NCBI RefSeq assembly: GCF_020382885.2
Contig: NC_058510.1
Coordinates: forward strand, 2,947,362-3,011,361
DNA length: 64,000 bases
From: Scatophagus argus
Lineage: Eukaryota > Chordata > Actinopteri > Scatophagidae
Direction: 5' to 3'
The notes beneath the pieces are model-generated. The model saw only the letters and a list, made by a program, of their open reading frames with translations, made no database searches and was not told the origin of the DNA. The position numbers and the translations under genes were made by a program. Below are positions 24,205 to 35,774 of the stretch, piece by piece; positions within the stretch are counted from its first letter, which is position 1, and every line of letters begins with the position of its first letter.

Positions 24205-24898
24205 GATATGCTGCCGCAGTGCTAAGATACTTTAACGAGGGACACTCGTACGCTGTAATCTCAGACATGATGTCATGTTTGCACGGTGTTCATTTCAGCT
24301 TGAGGTCTCTGAAAAGCAAACTGAATGAAGCCGGGTTATATCGCAGAAAGGATTACTCCTCTACAAACGCCGTAATAAGGGCCATCCGACTGGAACTTCG
24401 TTCACCTGGAGAGCTGTTTGGCTAGCGCGTGATGTCGCAGGTACTCAAACAAAAGCTCAATCTGAGTGAAGAGGGATCACGTGATGAATTTGCTCAGGGA
24501 GCTCAGTCCTCGATGGTGTGAGAGAGGAAAGCGTAGCACTCATTGTTATGATAAACTTAAGACATTCGGTTTGGCTCAGGCTATCTGGATGGATTTTCAC
24601 GTAAAGTGCTGTGACTTGCATGTGGACCGACAGATAATAACCCAGGTGTGCTCGCCCACTATTTTCTGTCTTGTGTGCGAAACCTTGATGTCACTCCCCT
24701 GAGACTGAGGACTGAATGCGGCGTGGGGAACGGTATCATGGCTACAAGTCAGTGCACCCTACGCCAAGACCACAATGACTACCACTCTGAAGCGTCCAGC
24801 CACATGTATGGCTCATCCACAGACAACCAGAGGACTGAGTCCTGGTGGTCCATGTTCACAGTGATGTTCACGGTAAGTGGCCTTCATTAAATCATTTA

Positions 24899-25070
24899 AG
24901 ATTCAAGAGTCTTTATTGTCATTATGCGAGCACAACGAAATTTTGTAAAGATTCTCGGCTCAAATGCACACATATAAATAGCAGTAAAAAAATTAAAATG
25001 AACACTTAAGAAAAATATAAAACACAAATTAAAGTAAATAAAGTGCACTTAGTGCCAGTCTAATTATGTG
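24899..25070 (+). repeat. Retroposon 3' tail in the integrase intron
   Basis: Begins 'aagattcaagagtctttatt' and contains 'gcacaacgaaattttg', the widespread teleost tail motif. It sits wholly inside an intron (gtaagt near 24891 to ctgtag before 25142). Confidence 0.6.
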
Positions 25071-25274
25071 TAACCTTTGATTTCATTCATTCACTCATAT
25101 GCTGAAAATTGTAAGTTATTATTTAATCAATTTCTGTAGGTGTCAGTTCTGGGTGGAGCTATTTGCAGACCTTAGAGATGCTGGATACTTCAATGGGAGT
25201 CATGAGCATCAGTGTACTGAGATATTGCTTTGGTGATGTTATTCAGAAGGACTTGGATGAGTGTGTGAGACTGT

Positions 25275-25605
25275 GGGGCAGCTGTGGCCTAGAGGTTGGA
25301 AAAGCGGCTTGTGATCGGAGGGTCACCGGTTCGATTCCCTCACCAGACGGGCAGAAAAAATTTGGGTGTGGTGGAGTGATTAATGCGAAAAATGCTTCCT
25401 CCCCCTTCATTAGCCGGCTGATGTGCTCTTGAGCAAGGCACGTAACCCCCCAGTATGCTCCCCGGGCGCTTGACGCTGCCCACTGCTCCTGTGTGTGTTT
25501 CACTGCATGTAATTTGCCGAGTGTTGCATGTGTTCAACTAAGGATGGGTTAAATGCAGAAGTCAAATTCAGTATGTGTATGTAAAAAATATATATACTGC
25601 CAAAA
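25275..25605 (+). mobile_element. tRNA-derived SINE inside the integrase gene
   Basis: Starts GGGGCAGCTGTGGCCTAGAG with an A-box-like TGGCCTAGAGG and has a perfect B box GGTTCGATTCC at 25328-25338. The body runs through 'gagcaaggcacgtaacccc' to an AT-rich tail. It splits the reading frame just after DECVRLW. It is not a functional tRNA gene: the acceptor stem does not pair and no anticodon arm is evident. Confidence 0.8.
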
Positions 25606-28239
25606 AAGTTGATTCTTCTTCTTCTGTGCATCAGTCACAGGATTCAGCCCTCCAGAACAGCTTCAGGTCCAGGAGGAGTGCCTAATGCTCTACTACTTAC
25701 CACACAGGTAACACTTTGATATTTGTATTTGTTTTCCTTCTATCTTGAATTTAAATAAATGTAATTATGTTTTGTGTTCAACATAGGTTTGGCTCCAGAG
25801 GCTGTGGATTTAAAATTGAACAGGCTGAAGTGGATGCCTTTCCTGAGGCTCGCCTGACAAGAGCTCCATGTGGGGACGCAAACATGCAGGAGTACTTCGA
25901 CTTAGTCATGGAGCACAATCGTTTACAGAACCCAGCGTACTGGCAGTCTGCAACTGAACTGTATCTAAGACTAAAAGAAATTGCTCAACTGTGAATGGAA
26001 GAAAGGTTTATTGTAATAGTGTAACATGTACACAAAGTGTGTGAATTTGTCACCCACAGCTTAATTATTTCAAAGTGGGAAACATGAAAAAAAAAAAAAA
26101 AAAAAAGCAAAGTAACTAGTTATTACATTTTTGTATAGAGAACAAAATCTCTTGAAACACTTGTTTGTTTTTTCATTCTAAAACTAAAACAGTGATTCAT
26201 AAAGAGACAACAGTTTGAGAATCATGGATCTACAACAATTGACTGAGCAAAAAAAACATGCTCACATACTTTTAACATTTTAAAAGCGTCGTTAACAAAA
26301 GCTACTGCACATTTAGGTGCACCAATGACAACAGCAAGAACAAACAAGATTTTTAGAGTCTGAGCTCTAGGGGACATCCAGTCATATGGCTTACTTAAAC
26401 ACACTGTATGTAATCTAGGAGTGGTAATTTCAACAAATTTGAACATGTATTTGCCATTGGGAATGGAGAGTCATCCAGGAACTCTGTTTGTGGTAGTGGT
26501 TCCAAGCCAGAAGGGGGAAGTGATGTCAGCCCAGTTGAAAACATCAAAACATCCACAGACACAGCAGCCTCGCCTTCTGCAAAGAAAAAAAAAATGTTAA
26601 ATGTTCAGATATACCATGGTAATGTGGTTTTCCAAGTAGTTACAAAAAACATACTAACCTTCACAATCTATGAGACAGTCTGCCCAGTAGACCAAGGTTT
26701 GAATTTCTTTTAGTCTCCTGTTACCACCTGAAGGGTTGAGGTCAGGTTTGAAGAGTCTCTCAAGCTCAAAGCCGGTGAGTCGATTTCCAGAGTGGCAAAG
26801 GACAGGGCCCAGCAAAGACAGGTGTTGCTTTAGTGCAGTGAGAAACTGAAGGGCTGAAAGACCATCTTTGAATCTACAAAGTGAACACAAACACTGTTTC
26901 ACTGCTGTGTAGCGCCAACTGCATTTAAATAATCTAAAGAAAACTCTTCCAGAAAATTGCGATCCACCTGAACAAATGTACATTGGGGGTTGGCTGTGTG
27001 CTAATTAAATAAACAAAACAAAAACATTCTTTTGATTTGCACATGGAAAGGTAATTGTTACAAACAAAAATGACACAGAAACACACCTGGACGAATGACA
27101 CAGAGGTGGCTGATTATTTATAGATTGGCACAAGACAGGGAATGGAGAGACAGACATCACATAGGCTATCAGTTGTAACACTACAGTACAAATTTTGTCA
27201 CAGTGACTAACTGATAACAAATATAACATACCAAGAAAATCACATCAATAAAAATATGATCTTACCTGTCAATTGCAGATGAGTTACGGTCAATAATATA
27301 CCATCAGAGGAAGTCTGCCACGATTTCTTTCTTTTCTTCCACAGCAGCCACATGTCTCAGACAGCCTGCTGTCTGTAACTTGTGCTGTGTCTCATGATAC
27401 ATTCTTGCAGAGCATCCAGTGAAGCAGCGTTCTCAATCTGAAAGAGATCACGAAAGACAAACACCAGTGAATAACTATGTATATGCATATTTTCATTCAG
27501 TGACATACATAGCATGGTGTAACCCTACCCCATCAAAAACTAATAAATGAAGCCAATTCTGTGTATGTGATATAGGTAGTAAAACTGTCCTAAAACACTA
27601 CAGGACCTATGTAAAACCTACCACACTGTAGCTTTATGCTATTCTCACCTCTCACAAAGCTTTTCCTATTTCTTCATCAGTTATTAAATTAACTGTTGAT
27701 TTGAATGAAGGCTGGCCAGCAAGATAATGTACAAGATCTTCTGACAGGAAATGGGGTCCTGGACCTCCATGTACAACTGACACTGCGATCATCTTTCCTA
27801 CCAGGAAGTATTTATCCTCCCTAACAGCTGTGAAAGAATTCATATTGCAAAATTAAAACATATAATACATTATATAAACATGTGTTTAATTATCATTAAC
27901 CAACCATTAGTGTAGTACACATCTAACCCTATGCATACCATTTGCATTGTAGACCAAGAACCAATGTCCTTGGTTCTTTCACGGTCTTTCACGTGTTTCA
28001 TTAGCAGAGTTAAAAATTCTTGTCTTGGACCACCTGAGTCAATTCCCTCCTCAAAAACACCAGCATCATCTGTAAATCTGACCAGCATGTCACAGGTTTC
28101 AAAATATGTTCTACACTTGAAACCTCTGACTGCGCCATCCCAAACATTGGGATGTTGAACCTGCTGACCCTATTGGGATCAACAGGAAGCGACGGGTTTG
28201 CCACAATGTCAGCTAGTGTAATGCTCATCATCCTATAAC

Positions 28240-28367
28240 GACCTTAGAGACGCCGGATACGTCAATGGGAGTCATGAGCATCAGTGTACTGAGATATTGC
28301 TTTGGTGATGTTATTCAGAAGGACTTGGATGAGTGTGTGACACTGAATCAGTCACAGGAATTGCCCT
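28240..28367 (+). repeat. Second copy of part of the integrase gene
   Basis: About 105 bases are nearly identical to 25168-25274 (accttagaga...gagtgtgtga), and the match resumes with 'atcagtcacagga', which lies beyond the SINE in the main copy. The fragment is in + orientation and abuts the truncated HECT exon. Confidence 0.85.
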
Positions 28368-28448
28368 GTCCATTCAATGTTTATCTAAAAAAATGCAAAG
28401 ATAAGGTTAATTTCACATAGGTAATATAAAAGAGTATACATACATCAG

Positions 28449-29690
28449 TGTTTCCCATTAATTATGGAGAATGTGGTGACTAGAAACTACACTCCAAATC
28501 GTTACACTGATATGCCCAGTTGCTTCAGCAAAGCATCTAATCTTGCACGAGAGCTGCTGTTATCCTGCCAAGAGTGCTATATGCTCTAAAATCTACGCAC
28601 AGATGCACGCGCAAAGATATTAATTTTTCTTTTTAACTTAATTCAATCTGTACAAAAAATCTGACATGATACAAATCCACTTCTGAGTCGCCTCAAGTCA
28701 GACAGTCGAGTAAAACGAAGTACAAATACTTCGTTACCTTACTTAAGTAGAATGATTGGGTATTTCTACTTTACTCAACTATTTACTTTTGTACCTACCT
28801 TTTACTTCTATTCGTTACATTTTCACACAAATATCTGTACTTTCTACTAATTACGTCTTAAAAACAGTCTCGTTAGCCGTGTTTCCTTTCATTTAGGCCT
28901 ATTTTGGAATTTTCGTCGTTTAAAAAAGCTGCAGCGCCATCCAGGTAGAGACAACTCGGTAAGGAGTAACAACATACCCTTCAGACATCCTATTGGTTTG
29001 TACGTGATACGCCTCCTCCGCACGCGACCAATGAACGCGCCTCGAAACAAGAAAGACGCGCACACACGCAGTTAAGTGGGGAAACTGACGACAGAATCTG
29101 TCCGCGCCAGAGAAACCTGAAATAACAAACGAAATGTGGGGAAGCGAGGAGGCTGGATTAGACATTAGATTTTGGTGGTAATCTGGCTGACCATCATTGT
29201 TTTTGGTTTAAACTGTTAAGTGTTAACATAATTTTCCACAGCAACACAACAATGACAAACATTTACAGCCTAATTAAACTGTCTAACAAACCCAGTGGCT
29301 AAATTTGGTGGCTATTGATGTGTATTGAGCATATTGAATAATAAAATGGGAATGCATGTACATTCAAATAAAGTGTGTTTAAAAACATGCCTACGTGCCT
29401 CACAATATTTAGGAGTACAGGTCATCATATCTATCACTGTAACATTTGTTGATGGAGCTCAACAAGCTCAAGTCGCTATAGTGATGTGACTTCCACCTAG
29501 TTTTGCCCTTAAATGTTTTTGCTTTTTTTTTTTGTTGCTTACTTTAAGGTATTTTTCAAACCCCATACTCCTGTACTTCAACTTGAGTAGAAATTTTGTG
29601 TCTGTACTTCATTTTATACCAAACTATTGTTAAACCCTTGCATCTATACTTCCACTTGAGTGACAAATTTGTGTACTTTTGACACCACTG
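28449..29690. mobile_element. hAT-like MITE(s) nested in the HECT gene
   Basis: The right edge reads, on -, CAGTGGTGTCAAAAGTACAC, and the left edge on + starts CAGTGTTTCCCA; both are hAT-type termini. Inside are paired 'acttaagtagaa' / 'acttgagtagaa' and 'gaagtacaaatacttcgtta' blocks typical of teleost hAT MITEs. There may be two nested elements. The small ORF 28920-29165 has no recognisable product. Confidence 0.5.
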
Positions 29691-29997
29691 AAAACAACTA
29701 AGACAGTTAGTACAACCTACCTGGACGTGTCTTCTTTCTTTAGCCCGATGTCTTCCTCTTGGCCCGTAGTTAAAAGACTGACGTTCTTTTGACTTGGAGT
29801 TTCTGGACTCCGGGAACTGCTTATGTGATGGGCAAGGTTTTTCTGCTGAAATGAACAAAGCTCCGTTTCAAAACAGAAAGCTAACAGCCGCTAACCAATA
29901 GCGCTATTCATGTTCATTCGCATACTTCAGATAGCCACCGCTATGCTACACTTACTTTGTTTAGCTTTATCCGGCTGTTGAGGTGGCCCTTGCGCGT

Positions 29998-30478
29998 TTG
30001 GTCCTTCCGACTGGTCCATGCTATTTAAGAAACGCTACAGACTGACCGCACGAAAAACAAAACCGCGTAAAGCTGCCCATATGTTGTCCACAGAACGGGC
30101 AAAACTTCACTCTTTCGCTGTCCATCTTGGATAACCGTGAACTCCATCAACGACAACAATTCGTATTAGCCGCTCCCTGCTATCACTTCCGGTCCAATTC
30201 CGGAGTTGGTACATTCCCTTTCCGGTTGATTCTTGAAAACGTAAAAGTGTTTCGCCACTTGTAGATTTGTTTCGGCGTTTATAAAAGTGTTTGGTGTGAT
30301 GTTAATTTGTTTTCTGAAATATAAAATTGTTTCGGACTCGTAAATTTGTAAATTTGTTTTGGTAATGTAATTTTGTTTTGTGATATGTAAAAATGTTTTG
30401 TGAAATGCAAATTTGTGTCAAACGTTATGAAAGTGTTTCACGTTTTGTAATCTTGATTTGCACTTCCCGGCCACCGTA
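29998..30478 (-). repeat. Right terminal inverted repeat
   Basis: About 481 bases mirroring 23736-24204, with small indels in the sub-terminal array (for example an extra 'atttgtaa' unit near 30345). It holds the promoter side and first codons of the HECT gene. Confidence 0.9.
30021..30125 (-). CDS. TIR-encoded zinc-ribbon leader ORF (right)
   Basis: 34 codons, the twin of 24078-24182. CPFC at 9-12 and CFSC at 23-26 are intact, with substitutions at residues 18 (R/S), 30 (L/V) and 34 region (F/L). The TAG stop is again followed after one base by the ATG of MDQSEGP, here the HECT leader. Its intactness in both repeats, while both main genes are broken, is notable. Confidence 0.5.
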   Translation of the reverse strand: MDSERVKFCPFCGQHMGSFTRFCFSCGQSVAFLK

Positions 30479-33400
30479 GATGTGACCTGTACTTCACCTG
30501 GAGTATTTGAGCATCCCATGGCAAATTAGCACCATGCACTGAGGGATTAGGGCTCAGGTGGTATTTTGAAATGAAACAGAAGCATCTCCAAGAGCTGTCT
30601 GCCCTTTTTCTTCCCTCCTTCAGTTCATACACACACACATACACACACACACACACACATACCCTCGATACACAGTGTGCACCAGGTGTTAGTGCATGTA
30701 ATCCATCTATACACAAGCATCTGCGACCAGGTGTTCTGTCAGCTTATGTTAGCCCAATAAACAAGTCATTGCAGGCTTAGTTGGTGCGAGCCACTGTCAG
30801 CAAGCTGAAACACCCCATTAAAGCAGGCAAAATCTCCTCCACTCTCCATGGTTGTGTATAGTTGTCTCAGTGTGGCAGCGCTCTCATCCCCTGCCATGCC
30901 ATGTTAGACTGGCTGGGAGAGCACACACTGGAAAGATGGGTTCACTTGTAGCTATCACCACTCACACAAGAAGCTGCTGGTTGTGGTGCTGCAGAAATGC
31001 TTTGAAATACCCATGAGATTTAATGGAATTAGGCATCTACTTAAACGTACCTTAAAAATTAAAAATTGTCTATTAAATATCAAATGAAAGGCCTGTAGGT
31101 TTACTTTTTCTCCCTCTTTTTGAAGTCTGTAGACAGAGGTTTTTCTAAGCTGGTAGATCTATGCATTGACTTGTAATGCAAAGCTGAATTACATTTTTGC
31201 ATGCGTTTTTGTAATGGTCAAGGTCACAGTTACAGACACTTTAACCTCAGCACTAAGTCCTTCTCATTTAGAGGCGCTTTATTACATGAGCCGTGAGTAT
31301 ACACCACCAGCTGTTGACCATGTGGTCCTCCTGAGCATTAGAACTGGCTTCAACTAGCTGAGACCGGTCTGTGAACCCGGCTGAAAACCTTCCGCCGACG
31401 GAGAAGGTTTACTCGGTCAACAGTGTGGGAGGAAAAGGTTTTTAGTCATTTAGATCAGGAGCTTTGTGGATCTGCTCATAGTCATTTAGATAGGGCGACA
31501 GTGTTAACATCAAGTCAAGTCAAGTGGGGTTTATTGTCGTCTCAGTCATATACAAGTACACAGTGAGATGAAATTACGTTTCCCCAGGAACAATTTGGTG
31601 CTACATCTAACACTTTAGAAAGACAGTGAGACAGGACAAGACAAAATCTCTGCACAATCTATACTCTAAATATACACATTTAGGACACGAACACAGAACA
31701 AGACTGTTTTTTGTAGATATAGTAAGTTCACAGTTGAAAAGTAGTTAATATGTACAAAGTGTGTAGCAGTATATGCAAAGTATTTATAAATATATAGATA
31801 TATAAACAGCAGCAGAGTAATATATGCAGAGTATTGTAAATATATAAATAGCAGCTGAGAGAAACATGACAAAGTCACAGTGACATTTTGGCTCCAGCTT
31901 CAACAAACTTCCATTTAAAAAAAAAAAAAAATATTCCAAGCATCAGCTCATGCCATGGGAGGTGCTGCTCATCCAGTGCTTTAAGTGGATTTTATGTGAA
32001 ACTAACCTATTTGCTGTGGTGTTGCTGTTGAAAATGTCAAACAGAAAGTGTAATTCATCTTTTTGTATCAAGTTTGGGCTAAAGAAAAGCTCCTGGGAGT
32101 TCATTTTTTGTGTAAGAGAGCTGCTCTCCACCAACTTTTCTTCCCTTTTTATCAGCGAGGGCACCGCAGCTTGAGGTTCATCTTTAGTTCGCGCCTTGTA
32201 GATAATTCTGATTTAATTGTGAGACATATTCATTTATTCATACTTTTAAGTAATTTCAGAAATGGAATTCATTAAGAAGGACCTACTTTATTCCTGATTG
32301 CATCACAGTATCATTTCAAAGAACACTACAAAAAGAAATTGGATAGCTTCCATACCCTGAGCACTGGACCAGATTATATTCAGTTCTTACTAAATCAGAG
32401 AAAGTATCATCAGTATCATCATGACCCTTAGGATCACGTTTCTCACTCTCAGTGTGTATCGTTAATAACAAGATTGATCATTTAAGATTTGAGAGGTATG
32501 TTTTGTGGCAGTGTAATGTAATGGCAATAATGTCTCATCTTATCCCCTAAAAATATGCTAATTTACGTGTTAATCAAAAAACTTGTATAAAACTTCAAAT
32601 TATTTCTTATAATGAATTAAAGGCGAGACATCTTTTAGTTAAAGAGCATGTAAAAAGGGAACACTAATGCAATGCTTCAGTTGCTACTTTATCGTACTTA
32701 CAGATTATTTAATTACTGGACATTATTACTCATCAATACAAATGTTAGAGTTCTTACTTACTTACTTATTGATTGTTGATTATTCAGGAATGTAAATCCC
32801 ACTCAAAATATCTTTTCTGTCACGTATCTAATAGAGGATTAGTGTCATCTTGATAAACACGCATCTTGTCACTTCTGGCAGGCAGAAATGCTTTAGTGTT
32901 GAATCAAAACAAACCAGCAGAGGGCCCCAACCGAGGATTCTCCTCGAGTTCACAGGTTGGACAGAAGCACTTATTGGGTGCTGATCTAGAATCAGGTCAC
33001 CTCATCTAAATCCTTGTCTGTAGCATCACGGCACGACATGATGGCTGTCGCGCATCAGTGGATGGTGACCTGTTTGTTTGGTCACTTCTGAATTTAAGGG
33101 AGGGATTTGGGTCAGGGGAGTGGAGGGGGTGGAGGGGATCGCTGACCAAGGCCGAAGGGCTTCATAATCTCAGGTTACAATCTGAGCCCACAGCTGTTTG
33201 AGCTATAACGATGACCTAAATATCATCTGATGCATTCAGGACTAATAGGTTTGGTGTCTCTCCCACACAGCCAACACCCTCATGCACTTCATGGCACCTC
33301 ACTTTGAGTCCACTGTTAATCAACATACAAAACACAAATATATTATGCACAAATAACACCAAAATTCAACAGTTTGTCATGAATGCAGGGAAGTGATGTC

Positions 33401-34267
33401 TGTAAAGATAAATCAACTTTTATATTCCAAAGACACTTATCACCAGTTCCCAGAAACACTGTGTGAAAATGTCCCATTCTGACCAAGAAACACCAACAAA
33501 ACGAATCTGGTCAGCAAACCCTGATGAGCTGCACACTGCAGAGTGTTGGTCATGATACTGGCTTGCCAGCAAAAAAGCCATTTTCACAAGAAACATTCCC
33601 TCATGTCCTGCAACATGCAGAGTTAAGTAAGGGTGCACTTTGCTCATCTTTGGTCGCATTCAAATGACTTCCACTGGGCAGCATCTAAGCAGATTGCCAA
33701 CTCAGAAGTCAGTGAAGTGTATTCGAAGAAATGATTTGACTGCGCAGTCGCCTTGTAACCCGGTAGCAAGTCATCACTGTGTATATTAGACACACACTCT
33801 TGGATGGCATTTAAACTGCTATCGCCACGAGGAGTTAGGACCGTGAAATTGTGCTCTCAAAAATCCCAACAACGTGTCACTGCTCTTCCCCTGGCTCAGT
33901 GTGTTTGAACTCACTTAATTTTTTCCCCCATTATTTTCACTGTTCTAATGTTAAAACATGCAGATGACCTCTTGTCCCATAATAGTTTGGCTGTTTTTTT
34001 TATCAGAGGAGTTCACATGTCGGCGATTATCACCAGCTCTGCTCTTACTGCACGTCGACCGAGGCTCACTCTGCTTCCTCAAACACCACTATTGAGTTCT
34101 TTTTTACGCGGTTGTTACTGGATGAAGCACGCCCTCGGTGCTAAGATGATTTATGAAAATCAAGAAGAGCAAAAGAATCTCATTATTTCCCCGTTAACTT
34201 TCCAGTAAAGATGGTGGAGGCCTTTCAAATTAGCAATAAGGAGTCACAGTCACCATCAGCAGAAGTG
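30479..34267. other. Non-coding stretch between transposon and ankrd33b
   Basis: No exon, RNA gene or promoter that I can support. Holds a CA repeat (about 30630-30660), a retroposon tail (31510-31865) and an A-run at 31917-31931. Both flanking genes end here, so it is a convergent intergenic region. Confidence 0.55.
31510..31865 (+). repeat. Retroposon tail (tcaagtcaagt family)
   Basis: Starts with tandem 'caagtcaagtcaagt', then 'ggtttattgtc', 'tatacaagtacacagtgagatgaaa' in part and AT-rich 'tatgcaaagtatttataaat' units. This is a frequent teleost 3' end sequence. Confidence 0.6.
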
Positions 34268-35228
34268 TTTATTTTGTCCACATCATCCACACCCTGTAAC
34301 TTAGCCTTGTTCATTGCATGTTAGTTTACTGTCATTACAAGCAGTGTTAATGTGGTATAGTAATGTAAACACGATAAGATTTGAGTGTTACCACACAATA
34401 ATGACCTACATTTCAGGTGCTCGTTTCCTGAACATTAAGACTAGAAAACACAGCAGTTTGTATATTATGTGGAAAAATCCATATTGAATAAAAATATTCG
34501 TCATCAAAAAGAATTAAAATCTCTAATATAAAATATATAAGCAAAATACATTCATGGGTTGGTCATTATAAAGCAAACCAAAAAGCATCTAAAACAATTC
34601 TGCCATTAGATTCTATATAAGCTTAGGTTTAGTATTCTCAGTCAATATGACATGCCCATTAGCATTCTCCTTTGAATTATTATGAAGACATTATTCCATT
34701 ACAGCTTTAATAAACTGCTTCCATTTTTTAAGCAGAAAGAAGAACACATTTCTGCAGGAATGTGTGTTAATAAGTGTCTTCCCTCCAATACAGTCTAACA
34801 CCCTGCAGAAACACTACTGTATCAAGCACCCAAAGTTTAACAAAATGTAGACTTGGCCATTCATCAAAAAGCAATAAATATGAAAAATAAGTTAGCTACA
34901 AACATTTCAAGTATCAAATCCCCTGGGTATTCACTGTTGGACATCACAACAGTGACACTGAACATCAAGCACTTCTCTCAAAGCTCAGGCAGCCATTTTT
35001 AAAAGGCCAGCCAGCGCGCCCCCCCACCCCCGCCTCGCAAAACTGAGCAAACAAAAACGACCTTCGTTCCTCCTTCTTTCAGGAAACACTGCTGGTAATT
35101 CTGGGCTCAACCTGAGCACATAAATTGTAGAAAAAACATTAAAGCCACAAATGTATCAGACTTAATGGTCTGTGCAGATGTTGTCTCTTTTTGGGATAGT
35201 ATTCATGACATCCTCTGAGGCAATGATA
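34268..35228 (-). other. ankrd33b 3' UTR with polyadenylation signal
   Basis: On - the ankrd33b stop is followed by about 950 bases without coding potential. AATAAA lies at 34268-34273 (TTTATT on +). This is the best candidate 3' end. Confidence 0.5.
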
Positions 35229-35774
35229 TTATTTCCTTTTCCCAACAGCAAGGTGTCTCTTGGTTACAGCCTCCAGCCTCCTCCTCTCAGCCTCTTCGGC
35301 TTTCCTCCTTTCTTCTTTTAGCTCCTTGTACCGCCACTTTGGAATCTGCAGCAGGTGCCGCCCTCCATCTTTGGCGCTGCTCTTCCTCCGGATCTTTTCT
35401 GGTTGGTAAGTGGGGGTGGGGGCCCTGGTCACCCTCACTTTGGGAATGCTGAACCCCGGCCTGACGCTGCTCCTCCTCAGCACCATGTGCATGGGCAGCA
35501 GGCTGGTTCTGCGCAGCTCCAGGGCTTCGTTATAAACCGCCATCCCCGGGCTGGAGCTCCTGCGCCGAGGCACCAGGCTCTGGGCCTGAAGGCTGGCCCG
35601 GCGGTCTGTTGCGTTCTTGACCACCAGTGTGATGCGAGAGTTCTGGAAGAGTTTGAGGTGGCTGTCCACCCTGTCAGGATTGATGGAGCGAAGCTCTTTG
35701 GCACGCTGCTGGCGAATGATCTCAGGAACTGCATGGCGCCGTTTGCCCACACTTGGAGGGCTGTCAGGACACAC
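35229..35774 (-). CDS. ankrd33b: ankrd33b coding exon 6 (C-terminus)
   Basis: 181 codons and the stop, from [13 protein letters not shown]. Arg/Ser-rich middle ([14 protein letters not shown]) and a charged helix near the end. Long antisense ORFs over it (35355-35873 +) are shadows. Confidence 0.95.
   Translation of the reverse strand: MCPDSPPSVGKRRHAVPEIIRQQRAKELRSINPDRVDSHLKLFQNSRITLVVKNATDRRASLQAQSLVPRRRSSSPGMAVYNEALELRRTSLLPMHMVLRRSSVRPGFSIPKVRVTRAPTPTYQPEKIRRKSSAKDGGRHLLQIPKWRYKELKEERRKAEEAERRRLEAVTKRHLAVGKRK

Larger units (their letters stand above)
24184..25994 (+). pseudogene. Integrase-like transposase, decayed
   Basis: Fragments of one integrase-core protein follow in order: 24219-24425 (YFNEGHSYAVISDMM..., ending in TAG), about 24466-24702 in a second frame, 24711-24890 (LRTECG, then NQRTESWW), 25145-25274 (ELFADLRDAGYFNGSHEHQC, frameshift, then DVIQKDLDECVRLW), about 25630-25708, and 25787-25994 to the TGA stop. 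Two introns remain visible (about 24891-25140 and 25709-25786, the latter splitting the PHR-FGS junction). From memory of fish relatives, the block before CYDKLK that holds the first catalytic Asp is deleted, and the second Asp site reads Glu. A SINE interrupts the C-terminal third. No function can remain. Confidence 0.75.
26395..30019 (-). pseudogene. HECT-type E3 ubiquitin ligase-like gene, decayed
   Basis: Reading on -: exon 29956-30019 (MDQSEGPNAQGPPQQPDKAK), exon 29721-29845, then after the MITE 27939-28240, 27649-27827, 27266-27437, 26659-26873 and 26395-26576, all with GT/AG borders. HECT features: [39 protein letters not shown], and in the last exon ANTCSNLLKLPLL, which has the position and form of the HECT catalytic cysteine motif (TC.N.L.LP). 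Broken by a frameshift near 28110, TGA at 27652-27654, and a one-base shift plus TGA in exon 27266-27437. The 5' part of exon 27939-28240 is replaced by an integrase fragment. Fish relatives are annotated as G2/M-phase-specific E3 ligase-like. The passenger ligase probably acted on host ubiquitination, but its role for the element is unknown. Confidence 0.75.
23736..30478. mobile_element. TIR transposon with integrase and HECT ligase genes
   Basis: A 6.7-kb element bounded by TIRs of about 470-480 bp beginning TACGGTGGCCGGGAAGTGC at both ends. Flanking hexamers gttgtg (23730-23735) and gatgtg (30479-30484) match at five of six bases, fitting a 6-bp target-site duplication. Inside, an integrase-like gene (+, 24184-25994) and a HECT-type ubiquitin ligase-like gene (-, 26395-30019) point at each other, with an A-run near 26085 between them. 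Both are broken by frameshifts and stops, so this copy is inactive. The integrase-type transposase, long TIRs and 6-bp duplication make me think of the IS3EU group, from memory only; related HECT proteins are usually annotated as G2E3-like in fish. Confidence 0.85.

Noticed and set aside
25284..25345. tRNA gene
   Set aside because: A and B boxes are present, but the stems do not pair and the sequence continues into a SINE body; it is a tRNA-derived SINE head.
28920..29165. 81-codon ORF on - in the nested MITE
   Set aside because: Lies inside a non-autonomous element and has no recognised domain or splice link to the HECT exons.
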